A stretch of 64,000 nt of DNA from Epiperipatus broadwayi (GCA_028023455.1 JAQFVV010006335.1:934741-998740), one strand, 5' to 3'. Positions 42,491-56,338 are shown, counted from the stretch's first letter. Numbers and translations are program-made. The notes: generated by a model from the letters alone, not told the origin.

Positions 42491-45041
42491 TAAATATTTT
42501 ATGGAAAATTAAATAGACATCTATTTTGATAAATTAGCAAGAGATTTGATTTTTAATTGCTCATTTAATTCATATATGTGTGTAGGACAAATCAAAAATA
42601 TTAGGCATATTTAAAATAATTTTTACTATTAATTTATATGAAGCAAATAGATATTTACAAGTTCCCAGTCTCGCAATGTAATTATTAAATCTGGTGATTT
42701 TTGAGTTGGTGTGTCATTGTAAATTAATGTATAAAATTTTATAGCAACAAAATATTATTTAATTAAATTTCACTTGGCTAATTGATCGATCTTCCCATTA
42801 CTATATATGGAAATGTGGGTCAATTTAAAATCTACAACCAAGTATATTGAGTTTGACATAATGGCTGGAAAAATTTAATCAAATTTAACATCTAAAAAAA
42901 TGTAATGGAAACCAAAACAACATGTCCTGTTTTCAAGCTATGATGCAAGATAAATAAAATATTTTGTCTCAAGATACCAATAATAGCATTTTTTCAATTA
43001 TAAATAGTTGAAATTTTGGCTATTATTATATTTTGTCTAAATTTATGTTAGAGTGCTAACATAAGCCACACTAATTTATATTTATGGACTAAATCATGTT
43101 GGGGTAAAATAAATGACTGGTTACTTTCCCATGCCTCTGGGACTCACATCCTCCCAGTCATGATGCCACAGCCTAAAACAACTAGGCTTAAATTAAGTGA
43201 ACTGTTGGAAAATAATTCTTGCTTGAATGTGAACTTTGATTATTGACTGATGCCTGTTTCCTGCAAAATCAGTATATGATCATGATCCTCTGACACCTTT
43301 CTTTGCATCAAAAAATTGGCTAAGGTAAATGTCTGCATTGCCATCAACTAGTGAACTCTTTATTAACTTACCATTTTATTTTAAAACAATATTTGTATGC
43401 TTTCTGTTATATATTTCTTTGAAGCTATTCTGTAAAGTGTTAAATAATGTCTATACAATTGTATTTAAAGATGTATTACTTTCATTTGTTGTGACAATCT
43501 AGGTTGGAATCTTTTTTTTTAGTTGTTATTCTGACATTTCTTAATATGCCAAGTTGGTATTAAACCTAGCAAGTAAGTTTAAACTGTACTTCTTGTGGTT
43601 TTCTCCTATTGAATTCTTGGAAATGAAATTTTGCTTGAAAGTTAATTATCCTAAAAGCTCACTTGGCCTGATACCAATTAATTTATATACTACTGTTTAC
43701 TATTTAAATGACAAGTGAAGTGTTAATGTCTGTACTCAGCTACCCTCACTAACTATAATTTAAATCCTTACATAATCATTGAAATATGTTTTGCCAATTT
43801 ATTTAAGTAAAATCTACCAGAAATAGTTTAATATTCAAGGTATTATCAGCATGTGTGTGACCTGTGGTTTTATTCTAAATAAATTATATGGCAAATTGTA
43901 TGTGTGCTGATCATTATAGAAATGTAGGGAGATATTTTAGAAGTGTGGGAGAAAGCAATCTATTCTTTTTATTTTTAGATTCTGACCCATTTTATATTTT
44001 ATTAGGTATTGATTAAAAGTCCATGGATGGTTTGAGTTTATACCTTTCATTGCATTGGATATAATATTATATTAAACAGATATCAATTAGTTTATCACAG
44101 TTGTTAGTGACACAAATTATCCATATGTTAGGCATAATGAAGGTATCATTACAATAATTTAATTTATTGATTTTCTTGCTTTGACATAATCTTCAGAATG
44201 CTTTGATCCATTCATCGTTATCTCTCATAAGGTAGATTTTTTTATTTATTGGGGATCTATTTCATGCACATCTAATGGATGGGAAAATAGGGTAAACCAT
44301 CCAACACTAGCCTGTGTCACTATTTTTCAAAGATATGTCCATGGCCATCATGCAGGCATATTCTTACTCTTGTGCAAATCTGATAGAGCCACCCAGAGTG
44401 TCTTAAGCAACATTATTCTCATAGGCAATTGTATATTATAGCATAATACTACCTTTATTATTTTATTGATTAACCTGCAATACTATCTGCAAGACATAAT
44501 TGTATGCTTTTAACCATCCATTCTATTTAGTTATTTAGGTCTGATTATGTAATTACAGGACTGTTTTAGGGTGAACTGTCTTGCTCTCACCCATTTGGGG
44601 TAGTCTCCCAAGTCTAGTTGTAATGTGGTCACACATACTCTTAAAATCACACAACATCAATTATTATTTATAAGAACAATGTTGTAATAAAATATGTTAT
44701 ATATAAATTTATGATATTTTGATGAGGGTTAAGCTATAATTGACTATTGTGTATATGATTATGTTATTCCATAACAATTGGCATATTAACTGCATCAACC
44801 ACATTTCATGTACTAACCATGCAATAATATATTAAACCCAATATTTGTATCTAATTGTATATTTTCCAAATGATCTGTTTAAGTAATTTGCTGAATCACA
44901 AAATTGCAGATTAGAACATAAACAGACTTGTAATAATGATTGTATAGACATTCCTCCCACATGCAGATATGTTTTTGTTTATAATTATCAATCTATCATA
45001 TTTAATTGTTAAATAAATCTATGTTATATTATTTATATATT
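42491..45041. other. Less AT-rich unassigned sequence
   Basis: Base composition is visibly more balanced between about 43100 and 45000, as in old repeats or former genic sequence. All frames are short, and I could not assign a family. Confidence 0.35.
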
Positions 45042-45190
45042 ATATATAGAGCCCACAAAACAAGTTCTTAAAAAGCTTTGAGAATATCCTTAACTCCAGA
45101 TTGGTTTCTGCATCTAGCGTCATCAGTTCCAGTCTGGGGTTGAGGATATTTTCAAAGCTTGTTAAGAGCTTGTTTTGTGAGCTCTATTTA
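45042..45190. repeat. Inverted repeat with hammerhead-like centre
   Basis: Arms 45042-45102 and 45129-45190 (AGAGCCCACAAAACAAG against CTTGTTTTGTGAGCTCT). On the minus strand the centre, 45131 to 45096, reads ACTGATGACG, CTAGAT, GCAGAAACC: an exact CUGAUGA and GAAA with a 2-3 bp stem II, one pair of which is now C-A. The outer left edge is TA-rich. It is probably a short inverted PLE 3' pair. Confidence 0.7.
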
Positions 45191-45490
45191 TAACATTTGT
45201 AAATACAAGCTTTATTAAATTTAGGTCATGTGACATCTGACTTGATTTTTTTATCATTTTATTTATCTATTATAGTATTTTGCTATCCTTTGCCCGAATC
45301 TCTAGCATTAATTATTTGATTTAATTATATTATATTCCCCCAGTTAAAAAAATCTCATTAATTATTATCAGTTAGATTCTTGTTTGTTACACATTGCTCA
45401 GGATATGGTTATTGCTATGATTGTTAATTAACATCAAGCAATAATTTGTACCGTTGTTTAATTCATTGATAAGTCAAGAACTACTTTCCT
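45191..45490. other. Intergenic sequence, nothing recognised
   Basis: About 300 bp without a supported feature. Confidence 0.4.
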
Positions 45491-45915
<425 letters not shown>

Positions 45916-46639
45916 GTGAATGATGAAGAATTTATTAATTAATAATTATCCAACTATTGCTCAATAATTTATTCTTCTTTGTAATGGCCAAATCATATTT
46001 ATAGTTGAAGCATTCTGCAATTGTTATATTTCTTTGTGATTATTTGTCAGTCACTTTAGTATCATTGATTTTTAAGTCTCTTTGCTCTTCCTATTATCAT
46101 TGCCAGGAGTGGAGTAATGGAATACTTGTTAGTACCCTCAAAAGCATTGTTCATATAGTGATATACTTTGGAGCATAGGTAAGTAGGTCAGTGTTTAATA
46201 TTGTTCTAGACCTGTGTATCTCACAAATGCTTTTGCTATACTTTTGCTTGGATTCTAGGTCTTGTTGAATCAACACACAATTTTGACGGGTACAGATTTT
46301 TTTTCTTCCAGACTTGGAACCCAATATGTGATGTCTAGATAATACATCCACATACATGAGTAATGAGCCTGAATTTATATCATGTATTGTGTATATTGTA
46401 TAGCTGTGCAGCAAGATTTTCTTTTTTACAGACTTAGCAAGCCAACTTTAACAAAATATTGTTTCTAATGTGTTGGGTGATTGATGTTTGGGAATCTCAT
46501 CATTGATTTACACCAATGAACCTGTTGTACTATGTTACCTTTCTCCATAGTTGCTGACTAACATTAATGTTTAATTTGATATGAAACTATAATGTTTAAA
46601 ACTACTAAAAACAAAATCACAAAATTTCATAATACAATA

Positions 46640-47152
46640 AACAATAATGTACCCGCACCAATCTACCAAGAATAACAATCCCCTACATTTCCAAAATATC
46701 TAAAAAACTATAAAAAGTGTTAAGTGATAAATTTAACATAGCATTTAGAACTCTGCCTAATTCAAATAGATTTATTAACAACTCTAATGACCACATTGAT
46801 CGATCACTCACCCCACATGTGGTCTACTCCATTGCCTGCTCTTAGACTAGATGCCATGCCATTTACTATGGTGAAACTGAAGCTACAATCCACACTAGAC
46901 TGGCTCAACACCTTTACACATATAACAGCTCAAAGAACAGCAACACATCCCCTGTAATTTTTGGAGCATGCTAAGCAATCTGGACACAACTTCACACCTG
47001 CCAATCCCATAATATTATGCTCAGAATCAAATGATCACAAACCAAAAATAAAGGAGGAATTTTACATTAATGGAAACATCCATGCTATCAATAGAAAAAA
47101 ACACTTGCTTCAAGAACTCATAGAAATGGGCTACGTAACACTAGATTATTGA
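46640..47152 (+). pseudogene. PLE GIY-YIG endonuclease remnant, a second PLE lineage
   Basis: The plus strand reads HVVYSIACS, a stop, then CHAIYYGETEATIHTRLAQH near 46850-46905, TSPVIF, and after a frameshift near 46960 EHAKQSGHNFTPANPIIL, then KIKEEFYI and NAINR-type INRKKHLL. The order CxxC-like, Y-Y-G-E-T, R-L-x-x-H, K-x-K-E-E is that of the Penelope GIY-YIG domain (Y-I-G normally). It is much more diverged from the 18-, 22- and 63-kb copies than those are from each other. One stop and one frameshift are visible. Confidence 0.65.
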
Positions 47153-47561
47153 AATATTTACATATATTTTACTATACATTTTATGAGGGCTATGAATATG
47201 AGGCATGGATCCTTGAAAACATTAAGCCTATAAACTTTAATATTAATTTATATATTCTTCATTAAACAATTATAAATAAGTGTTTTTTTGTTTATATAAT
47301 GTTTAATTTAATTTGAAACTTACCTAAGCTATTTAAAATAATTCTAGGTTGAGCTCAATAGAAAATGATTTTACATTATTATATTGATTATTTAAAAATC
47401 AAATACCATGTTTTTCAACCATAGATAAAATTTTTGTTTGTAACATTAATGGTTTAAAAATGAATACCCTCTTTTCTATCTATAGAATGAAATTTTTATG
47501 TTAATCAACTACCATATCTTAGAGCCATGGGTTAATTTTTTTAGTAAATGCTTTAAAGTCA
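47153..47561. other. Intergenic sequence, nothing recognised
   Basis: No supported feature. Confidence 0.4.
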
Positions 47562-47665
47562 GTCAAGTATTGGTGGTTAAGAGGTCAGTGACAGTTGCTT
47601 TACAAGCAGTTGTCCCAGGTTAGCATGTTCACTTCCCAGCTGATGCTATGACACATGAGAAAATA
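47562..47665 (+). mobile_element. tRNA-derived SINE
   Basis: TCAAGTATTGGTGG, box A TGGTTAAGAGG (47574-47584, consensus match), anticodon loop TTTACAA, box B GTTCACTTC at 47627-47635, tail GCTATGACACATGAGAAAA. It is the only plus-strand copy of the three. Confidence 0.8.
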
Positions 47666-48717
47666 TGTTAAAGTCAAGCACTTTATTTTAAAGCATAATT
47701 TAAAATTTTGTTATAATATTAGTTGTGTAAAATGGAACACCCTGTTTTCCAACAATAAATTAAAATTTTTTGAAAGACTGATTAAATAAAAATTGGAAAC
47801 TTTGTTGCATAATGATAAACTGAAAATCATAGAGTATTTTTTTTTTGTTTTGAGTAACTATTTTGAAATTTGAGATCCTGTTTAAATTTTAAAAGTTTGT
47901 TTAGGGTTAATTATTTAAATTTAGAAAATTATTTTACAGCCATAAGTGTAAAATTGCTTTGTTTTGTTGTAACATCTTGTTTTACAACTGTAAATTTGAA
48001 ATTTTGTTTGGAATTAAATAGTTTAAAATTAAAGCCTCTGTGCTACCACCATAGGTTATAAGTTTTTTTGGTTATCCAATATAAATGAAATTATAATAGG
48101 ATTTACCCTATGTTTTGTTTTATTTTATATACATATGTCATTGACTAAGAATATTTTGTAAATGGGCTAGTCAAATCAATATTATATTGTAAAATCTTGA
48201 TAACATGGTGCCCTGTGTTTGAAATAAATAACCATTCACTTTTATACATTTTATTATCATTTTTGAAAATATATTGATAGTACTTGGCAACAAATTTTGT
48301 TTAACATAGGATTCAGAAGTGGAAAGGCAATATAAGGGATGAATTATATATGTTGAATAATTGGAATAATGAATTTTCTTTTAATGTATTGAAGGTGTGA
48401 GGGAATGACCAAGATGGGCAATCCAGAAATGAGGCTTTGGTATATCACTGGGAATTACTGTAGTTGAGTATCAATTACACTGACTCATATAAACAAGTAG
48501 AGATTTAATTATAGTTTCATGAAATAATAGATTGGAAGATCATGCAGAAATGAACAGAGAAAGAAAGTAGTGGGGAGATAAGTCAACAGAGAGTGGGAAG
48601 TAAATTACCCCAGTATAAAACAGGCATAAAATTATATGGATTTCAGAGTTCTTGAAATTAAAAAATATTTGCAATTAGTCAGCAATATTTAAAAAGAGGT
48701 TCGAATATAGCCAATAT
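47666..48717. other. Intergenic sequence, nothing recognised
   Basis: Repeated phrases such as AAATTTTGTTT recur loosely between 47680 and 48060, but no clear repeat unit was defined. Confidence 0.35.
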
Positions 48718-50040
48718 GAACTATGGATAATATCCAAGAAGTTGTAAATGAATGGGATTATACCAGCATCTCCTCAGAAGATGATAGTCTAGAAGAACTA
48801 ATTTCAGAGATCACTATGAAGGATTCTTTTAAACTTTTTCCAAGATGTTAAACAGGATCAATTACCTCCATAGAGATGAAATCTAATGGCCATACTACAG
48901 AGCATCATGAGAGATTCAAGAGAAATGGATACTAGATTTCTAGATTCAAACCAGAGAAATGCAGAAAGGAGATTGCAGGGGAATTCAGAAAGGGAACACA
49001 AAGGATTGAGATGTTGGTAGAAGAGAAGTAGGGATAATCTACAAACCCATTAAAAAGCTGAGAGGGGTGTGTGAACACATTAATGATTGGCATATAGGTG
49101 CAAATCAGAAAATGGGGAGCTATATGAGGAACATGAAAGGATCAAAATAATATGTGGAAGATACATGAAAAAATGGAGTTGAAGGTCCAATACAAAGGAT
49201 GGCACAAGAAGAAGCAGCTAGTGAAACAAAGACCTTAAATCAGGATCTCAAAAATCTCTAGACAAGCTCAGGTTTGGAGAATGCTAGGCTCCTGGAAGTA
49301 AAGCAAAAAATAACCTATCCATCAGTAGACAGGAACAAGGATGTGCATCCCAGATTGGGAAGGAAGTCCAGGACTAAATACAGAACCTTCACATCAATGA
49401 TGACCAACATTGGAAAACTCTCATAAACTCTCCAGTGGTATGGGCTCTTACAGATTCTCTTATAAATGATGCTAACCCACCCAATACACATACCCATAAA
49501 GGAGAATCAGCAGATTCAGTAACTCAGCCAAAATAGCTAAGTTTATACAAATAAGTGTGTTCAGAGCACAACCTTGGATAATCCCCAAGCCCACTTGGAT
49601 AGTTTAAAGGAATTATTTTATTTTATAGGGCAAATGATGGAGATCAACTTGCCATTGCAAAACATTATTTAAAGGGACCTACAAGGAATTGGGGAGGAAT
49701 CTATTCAAGACATCCTTAAGACTTTTGGGGCATATGATACTGCATTATTTGGTGAGTTACTGAAATAAAGAACATTTGAATAGGATATTTTACTGCATCC
49801 TACATAAAAAATATAGTGAAAAGGGATCTCGCACTATATTTTTCATAAGATATGTTGCTCAATTCAGGTTGCTAACAGTATTCCCTTTCTCTGAAGCACA
49901 CAGAACAGTGCCTTCATTTAAGCATTACCAATATCTATTTGTAACATTTGACACATTTTTTAAATATATCTGCACTTATCCAGTATGTAAAGCTGACTCT
50001 CAGAACACTTTCAGAGTCTTACAGAATAGACAAATTTAAG
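48718..50040 (+). pseudogene. Decayed gag-like retroelement region
   Basis: Purine-rich, less AT-biased sequence with patches of plausible protein in shifting frames: MDNIQEVVNEWDYTSISSED near 48717, TLDNPQAHLDSLKELFYFIG near 49575, and in an adjacent frame ANDGDQLAIAKHYLKGPTRN followed by W near 49630. The last block resembles the capsid phrase of LTR-retrotransposon gag (A-x-x-Y-L-x-G-x-A-x-x-W). A block QDILKTFGAYDTALFGELLK follows. Many stops and frameshifts. No RT was found attached. An unrelated dead gene is the alternative. Confidence 0.35.
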
Positions 50041-50929
50041 AAGGTGGGAAAACCAGCAGTCATTTAGTCAAACCATGGATCCACCTTTACTTCTAAAAAT
50101 AGAAAGCATGGATATTGAGACAGGGAACTAAATACATCCTCATATCAGTTAGAAATCCTCAATTCAACCCTTGTGAGAGAGTTATGGAGATAAACATTTA
50201 TATAGGACGTATATACCAAAAGGGTGGGAAAATCACGATGAAAATAGGTCTACTTTATTAATGATACTATGAATGATACTACAGGGTTTACACCATTGCA
50301 ACTCCACTTTGGGAAGCCATGACCCACTTTAGTTAGGATTCCAATGTAAATGGACCTGGAATTCATCAATGAAGAAAAAGCCCAAGATAAGATATGACTA
50401 TGGTTGGCAAAAATGACAAACTCAGTGAGAACATGCAAATACCTATACATACACTTTTCAGTTGGGAGACCAAATAGTATGAGTATCTAGAGTCAGTAAT
50501 GTTAATAATAAAGAGTTTAAGAAAATCTCATTATATAAAAGGTTTTACCACATATGAATGAAATGTGAAAATAATGCATTTCTTCTAGCTGACAATGGAA
50601 TAGCAAAGGAAATTTTATTGCATGAAATTCAAAATCATGGGAAAAATTATGAAAAAAATTTAAGAAACCTTTGGAATAACTTCAGGAATTGAATTCAGAT
50701 AAGGAATAAAAGTTGTTGTCATACTGTTATTGTTTTCTTAGAATTATTTATATGTTAATATGATTAGTCATACATGATAAGAATAGATAAATTAATTTAG
50801 CATGTATTGAGAGCTTAAGTAATTTAATGATTTTAATATTGCTATATCTTGTATAATATCATATGAGTTGTCCATCAATTAATCCTCAGTCATTATTTTG
50901 CCACTGGAAAATACAATAAGAGGTTTTTA

Positions 50930-51100
50930 TCATTCCCTGTCCTCTAGGGATATGGAGCTATAAATATTGTTATACATATTTGTGCTTCACCTGTTGCTAA
51001 TTAGATAATAATTAGAAAGGTTTGAACACCATCATCTTACAATAGGTTATAGTATTAATATATATTATAGCCATATATATATATATATATATATATTAAT
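50930..51100 (+). repeat. Dispersed repeat (possible SINE), copy B
   Basis: Partner of 42317-42490, with GAGCTATAAATATTGTTATA, TGTTGCTAATTAGATAAT and GGTTTGAACACC. It is followed by (TA)n at 51074-51096 flanked by TATATTATAG and TATATTGTAG. Confidence 0.5.
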
Positions 51101-53190
51101 ATATATTGTAGCCAAGTAATTTCACACTTGTTCCAATTGCTTATCTTAGCTTAACCATTTTACATAGTTATTTAATTTTAAAAAAAAATAGTCATGTTTT
51201 TATAAGTGTCATACATAAGCATAATAGCTTATGTTGCTTTTAATAATTCAATTCATTAATAAAATAGTATTATAATAAAATGTGTGCCAGAAAATAGTAT
51301 TTTATTGGTATAGTATATAATTATAAGACAGAAGAGAGTAGAGAATGTAAAATTAACTTAAAATTGGCTTTTATAATTTTTTAGAAAATATATAGGTTGT
51401 AATAGATCAGAATTGGGTTCATAAAAGTAATTGTAATATTTAATATCTTTGAATATTTTGTTTTATGGTTGTAATACATTACAATTAGCTATTTAAAAAG
51501 TAATTGATAGATTAACTTAAAGTTTAGAATATCATTTCCTTGTTGTGTGTGTGTGAATGCAGGGAAACTATGTTTTATAATTAACTAAATAGATTTATTT
51601 CAAGTAATTTGAACTTCTGTTTTTAAAAAAAGGAAATATAAATAAACAAATAATTATAATATTGGTTAAAGTTATTTAATGAATAAAATTAATTTAAATA
51701 AATATCTTAAGATGGTTCAATCAGCCAAAGTATGAATAATGTGATTATTTCTTTTTTATAATATATTTTTATATGAAAATATTATTTCTTTTCCAATTTA
51801 ATTTTATTCAGTCATGTGTCATTTTCGAAATATAACTAGTCTAAAATTATATCATCAATTGATTTACATATTTTTTGTTCTCTTCTGGTCTTCTAGCTGG
51901 AATCCTGGAGACAAGATAAAGTTTTCAAAGTAGTATTTTTTTTATAATTTTATTATTTTTCTTAAAAGTATTTAATTTAAACTTAAACATTAACAAGTCA
52001 ACAATGAAGCTTGAGTAACACTTTATGTCACCCAGTTTTTGATAACTGAATTATAATAAGCTTTCTAAATTACTGTAACAATGCTTTGAGTGAGTTTTAT
52101 CATTATTACTAACTATTTGAATAAAATTAACTATGGAATAAGCTTCAACATCAAGCAGTTGTTGTATTTATTTGTGAATTTTATAAATTCCCAGATCTTA
52201 TTTTTCTTAGTTATCTTGTAAATGACATAAACTTTAAAAGAAGAAAATTTAAAAAATGCACAAAATATTTAAGCTGCATATTTAGGGTTTTAAAAAATGC
52301 ATTGTTGTGTTGACTATTCAATGTCTAAGAATATTATTTGCCATTGGAGCTGTTTATAGAATAATTTTAAAACATATATAAATAATTAGACTGCTTTGGG
52401 TATAGAAAAAATAGAGTAATTTTAAATGTTTTCCTGTGCTGGAATCCTTCAATTCAAACTTTTGAAGAAAAATAATTGGCTATTACAAGAAATATACAAT
52501 AATGACTTGTAAATCTATGCTATAGAGTTAATAAAAATTATTCTAAAGACATTTTGAGATGCCAAATTATTTATTATCTACTAATAAGATTACTTTGTGA
52601 ATTTTGTTGGAAAAAAAAATTAAGGAATAACTGGGAAATATCCCATTATTTTATGCAAATAAATTTAAAAATTCCCTAAATATATATGTTTAAGGAAAAG
52701 AAAAGGAATAAAAATGTTAAAATGAAGCTATATAATTATTGAAATAAAACCAAGGAATCCCAAAGAAGTGTTTTATCAGTTGAATAAGTTATTTTATTTG
52801 TCATTTCCATAGTCACCATCTCATTGTTGTTTTATATTTATTTATGTGTTGTCGATATAAAAAAATGCATTTAGAACTAAGAACTAAATTAGATTTAAGA
52901 ACATTTTATATGTTTTGTTTTTGAAATTATTTTGCCATGTGTGAGATAATAGTTTTGACTAGAAGCTTCACAGTAAGAATTAAAGTTATGTGTGCTTAAC
53001 AGACAGCTTAGTGCACTCACTTATGAATTATTATTTTTTTTATTGGACAATATATTATGCAATATTTTCTTTGTAATTCAAAAATAATTCAAAAACTTTG
53101 CGTGAAAAATCTACTTGTAAAATAATATAGGCACTATTGCACCTGAATGCAAAGCTATTTTACACTTAAAACAAAATAAATTAAACTATT
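51101..53190. other. AT-rich intergenic sequence, one weak terminal-exon candidate
   Basis: At 51870-51933 a pyrimidine-rich TTCTCTTCTGGTCTTCTAG is followed by an 11-codon frame, WNPGDKIKFSK, and a stop. It could be a last coding exon but is too short to support. Nothing else is recognised. Confidence 0.3.
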
Positions 53191-53232
53191 CTGTGAGCGC
53201 TTTCAAGAGACATGCTCTCATCATCAAAGTTC
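53191..53232 (-). ncRNA. Hammerhead-like motif at PLE 3' end
   Basis: On the minus strand: TTGATGA, then GAGAG, loop CATGT, CTCTT, then GAAA, then the palindrome AGCGCT followed by C. G8 of the core is intact here and stem II has five pairs (one G-U). C3 is U, and stem I is weak. The layout is the same as in the 22- and 63-kb PLE tails. Confidence 0.45.
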
Positions 53233-53470
53233 CAAGTGAATTAATGATATGCAAATTATGCAAAGTTTAAGATTAATTGCTCCATTTTTTTGAGATCATG
53301 AAGCATGTGTCCTTGTGGTTGATGGTGTTGCAATCCATCACTATGTAGCAGGCCTCCTTCACTTTTCTTTTTAAATCATGCTTCTCTTTGTAGACCAGGC
53401 TGACATCTTGAGGTTCACACTGGTGTCCTGTTATTTTTTGATGAATTGCAAAAATTGAATAACGTGATGG
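53233..53470 (-). pseudogene. PLE GIY-YIG C-terminal remnant
   Basis: The minus strand reads AIHQKITGHQCEPQDVSLVY, then KEKHDLKRKVKEACYIVMDC, NTINHKDTC and SKKWSN before a stop. The order H-x-x-x-G-H, K-R-K-V-K-E-A-x-Y-I, N-T-I-N, W is that of the last part of the Penelope GIY-YIG region. It leads directly into the hammerhead-like motif. The first part of the domain and the RT are absent. Confidence 0.65.
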
Positions 53471-53538
53471 ATCTGACTGAGCTTTAATATATGCATATTC
53501 ATGTTATGTTTAATGTAATACTATTTCATATTATAAGT

Positions 53539-53728
53539 GTGCCAAGTAATTAATTTATGTAATTTTAATTCTGATTGGTTTATCAGAATGTGTAAATATT
53601 GTACACATTATCAGGTAATATTCTTTATATATTGTGCCAAGTAATTAATTTATGTAATTTTAATTCTGATTGTTTTATCAGAATGTGTAAATATTGTACA
53701 CATTATCAGGTAATATTCTTTATATATT
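53539..53728 (+). repeat. Perfect-looking tandem duplication, 95-bp unit
   Basis: Two adjacent units start GTGCCAAGTAATTAATTTAT at 53539 and 53634, and differ at about one position (GATTGG versus GATTGT). Each contains the palindrome AATGTGTAAATATTGTACACATT. The near identity indicates a recent duplication. Confidence 0.95.
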
Positions 53729-56336
53729 TGGCATGTGCTTGATAAGCTAAATTATATGTTATTTATTTTTGAGTCAGTTGAGATTTTATCTCTTACTATA
53801 ATTATTTTAAATGTATGATAGTTTACTTAGTTATGGGCTAAACAGCCAAATAACTAATTGTCAGAAGTTTTTCTTTTACATTTTTGCATAAACTCAATAA
53901 AAAATATAACCATTAGTATTTTTTATGCATTGGTAATTATTATTTTTACACTTTATTCACACTATTATTCATGTACACTGGTTAACATAGTTTTAATATT
54001 TAATATTCTATACACATGTGGATTGAAACTTTGTACCAAAAAACTCATATGCTATTACATTTTCTTTATTGATTTTTCAGTTGGTTGACTTAAATATCAA
54101 TGATGGTTCAGATATTGTTTATTGTTAGTATGATTAAAATTTTGAATGACTTTAGTTAATTATAATGATGTTTGGGTCTTGTCATTGTTGGTTATAGTAT
54201 AGCTTATATTCATTATTGTGATTGATGGAGTGGATAGGTTCCCTATCTTTATTATATTCTATTCCATAAGGTGATAGTGCTTATTTCCAGGGATTATTAT
54301 TGCATCTTTATAAGGTACCTGGAGAATATCCTATGTCTTTTGGTGTGTCTTTCCATGTTTCCCTAATGTGCTGCAACAAAGGTCCAGACATCTTTTTGCC
54401 TCAGAAGTAGCTGTTTGAAAGCCACCATTCTTATTATATATTTATTGATTTATGCTAATTTGCTCTGCAGGGCCTGGATTTAGCCTATCACTCATGGTGT
54501 ATTTAAAGCAAGATTTCCACCATAGGAGGTAGTGTTGTATTGTGTTTTGGATATGTAATAACAAGATAAGCTAGTTTGGAGGATTTAGTTTTTTCAGGTT
54601 GCACTCAGTTATTTTAGTGCTTAAAGGTGTAACAATGTCTATATTGTGCTATTATGATACTATAATCATTCACAAACCAACCATCAACAGTTAGTAATTT
54701 TAAATGTTTAACTTCTAAGCATATGGTTGGTAGATGCAATCCACACATGCTACATAGATGCTGTGATCATCCATAACTTCTCCAGTGGATGTGTAAGTCA
54801 TTTAATTTTAACATTTTGTGCAATTTATATTATGTATAGAGCAATCTCTTAATTTTATATGTGTAAATGACTTCTGATGAGTGTCCCATATATTAAATTC
54901 ATTTATTTGGTTATTTGTTAGTTTCAAATCCTCAACAATAGAAGAGTCTTTATTTGTAATTTGAGAGTTATTTTAGATATGCCAGCTATTGCTTACATGT
55001 AGTCAGCTAATAATATCAAGCATTAGCAAATCAGTCAGTTAATCCTGGTCATCAATTTTTATAATGCTTTAATTTAGAGTAAATAAATAAAGTGAAATGA
55101 TATGTTAATAAGCTAATGATTAATCCCATGTAAACATATAAATTTATAATATCCAAAATTGTTTAAGGAATTGCTTATATTGAAGATGTATAAGAATTAA
55201 CTAGTGGTAACTCTCCATGTAACTAAATTGTTATGTAGGGTGATTTATGTAAAATTGTTTATTTATTTTCTAAGAAGCCTTAGCATTTATTTGTAAGACC
55301 CAAAAGAATTTTAAATACCTTTAGTCAAATGACTATATTTGTTAACAGCCCTATCTTGGCAATGTTTCTAAGTTTGTGTAAATTTTGTTTAATTGTATTA
55401 TATTGTAAATAAACTCACTAAATATTTATTTAAAATAAATTTAGTTCTGCTTATTTTTACATGCTATTGTCTTGGGTTCATAATGTTAATTATTTCATTT
55501 AATTTATGTCATAGATAATACTTTCATATCCACAGAAATAAGATAAAGTGATGCATATTGTTGTGATTTCTGGATGAATCACTGTAATATATAATTTATC
55601 ATTTCCAGATACCTTAATAATAGTTTGTTTAAGAAGTATTTTAAAATTATGTTATCTTCTCACATAGAAGTTTATCTTCTATGAAGTGAAAAATGGTTTG
55701 ACATCTCAGAAAATTATCCATACTATTTAGTCTCTACACTATTGTATTATTGTAACATCAAGGTATAGTTTACATTTAGTTGCTTATAAAAGTTGCCTGT
55801 GGGAAAGTGGTATGACATAGAAAGCACCCTTGTCTTTCTTCCATCTTGAGTGATGTCCTGGAAATAAGGCTGTAATTAATATAAATTTGAATAATTTAAT
55901 TATGTAATTAAATATTTAATTAATTACCCTTTTTATAATTTTGATAAATATTGTTATTTTGTTGTAGGATGTGGTCACATCCAGTAAAACCAGTTAAACA
56001 TTTACCTTCTATAGCCAGCAATGATTTCATTCACTTATCCATTCACCTATTTATTTCCCTAATAGATAACTTCATATTAGTTCATTTCACAAGAGTTACA
56101 GTAGGAATCCTGAGATCATTGACTCTTGTTGTTTTGTGCAGTGATTTACATAATTTTCTATATCACAACAGTCAGAATTGCTTGTGTAGAATTAGAATTT
56201 CTTATTTATTCCCTGTGCTAGAAAAAAAAAACACATCTTGTTGTATTTATTTAATTTAATTTATTGCAAATCAGGCTATCAGAAGCTATAATAAGGGTAT
56301 TGTTTATTCAAAAGTATGAGATAAGAAATGTTAGCA

Positions 56337-56338
<2 letters not shown>
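53729..56338. other. Unassigned, less AT-rich sequence
   Basis: 54180-54800 is relatively GC-rich and may be a decayed mobile element on the minus strand, but its frames are broken and no motif is diagnostic. The 102-codon frame at 55951-56259 follows an acceptor-like TTTTGTTGTAG yet lacks a convincing protein signature. Confidence 0.35.

Noticed and set aside
51897-51933. Possible last exon WNPGDKIKFSK-stop after a strong pyrimidine tract
   Set aside because: Eleven codons are too few to support; kept only as a note.
54180-54800. Possible coding remnant on the minus strand
   Set aside because: Composition is suggestive but frames break every 20-30 codons and no diagnostic motif is present.
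55951-56259. 102-codon frame following a TTGTAG acceptor
   Set aside because: Sequence is hydrophobic and irregular, no family recognised, no donor or conserved continuation; best treated as chance.
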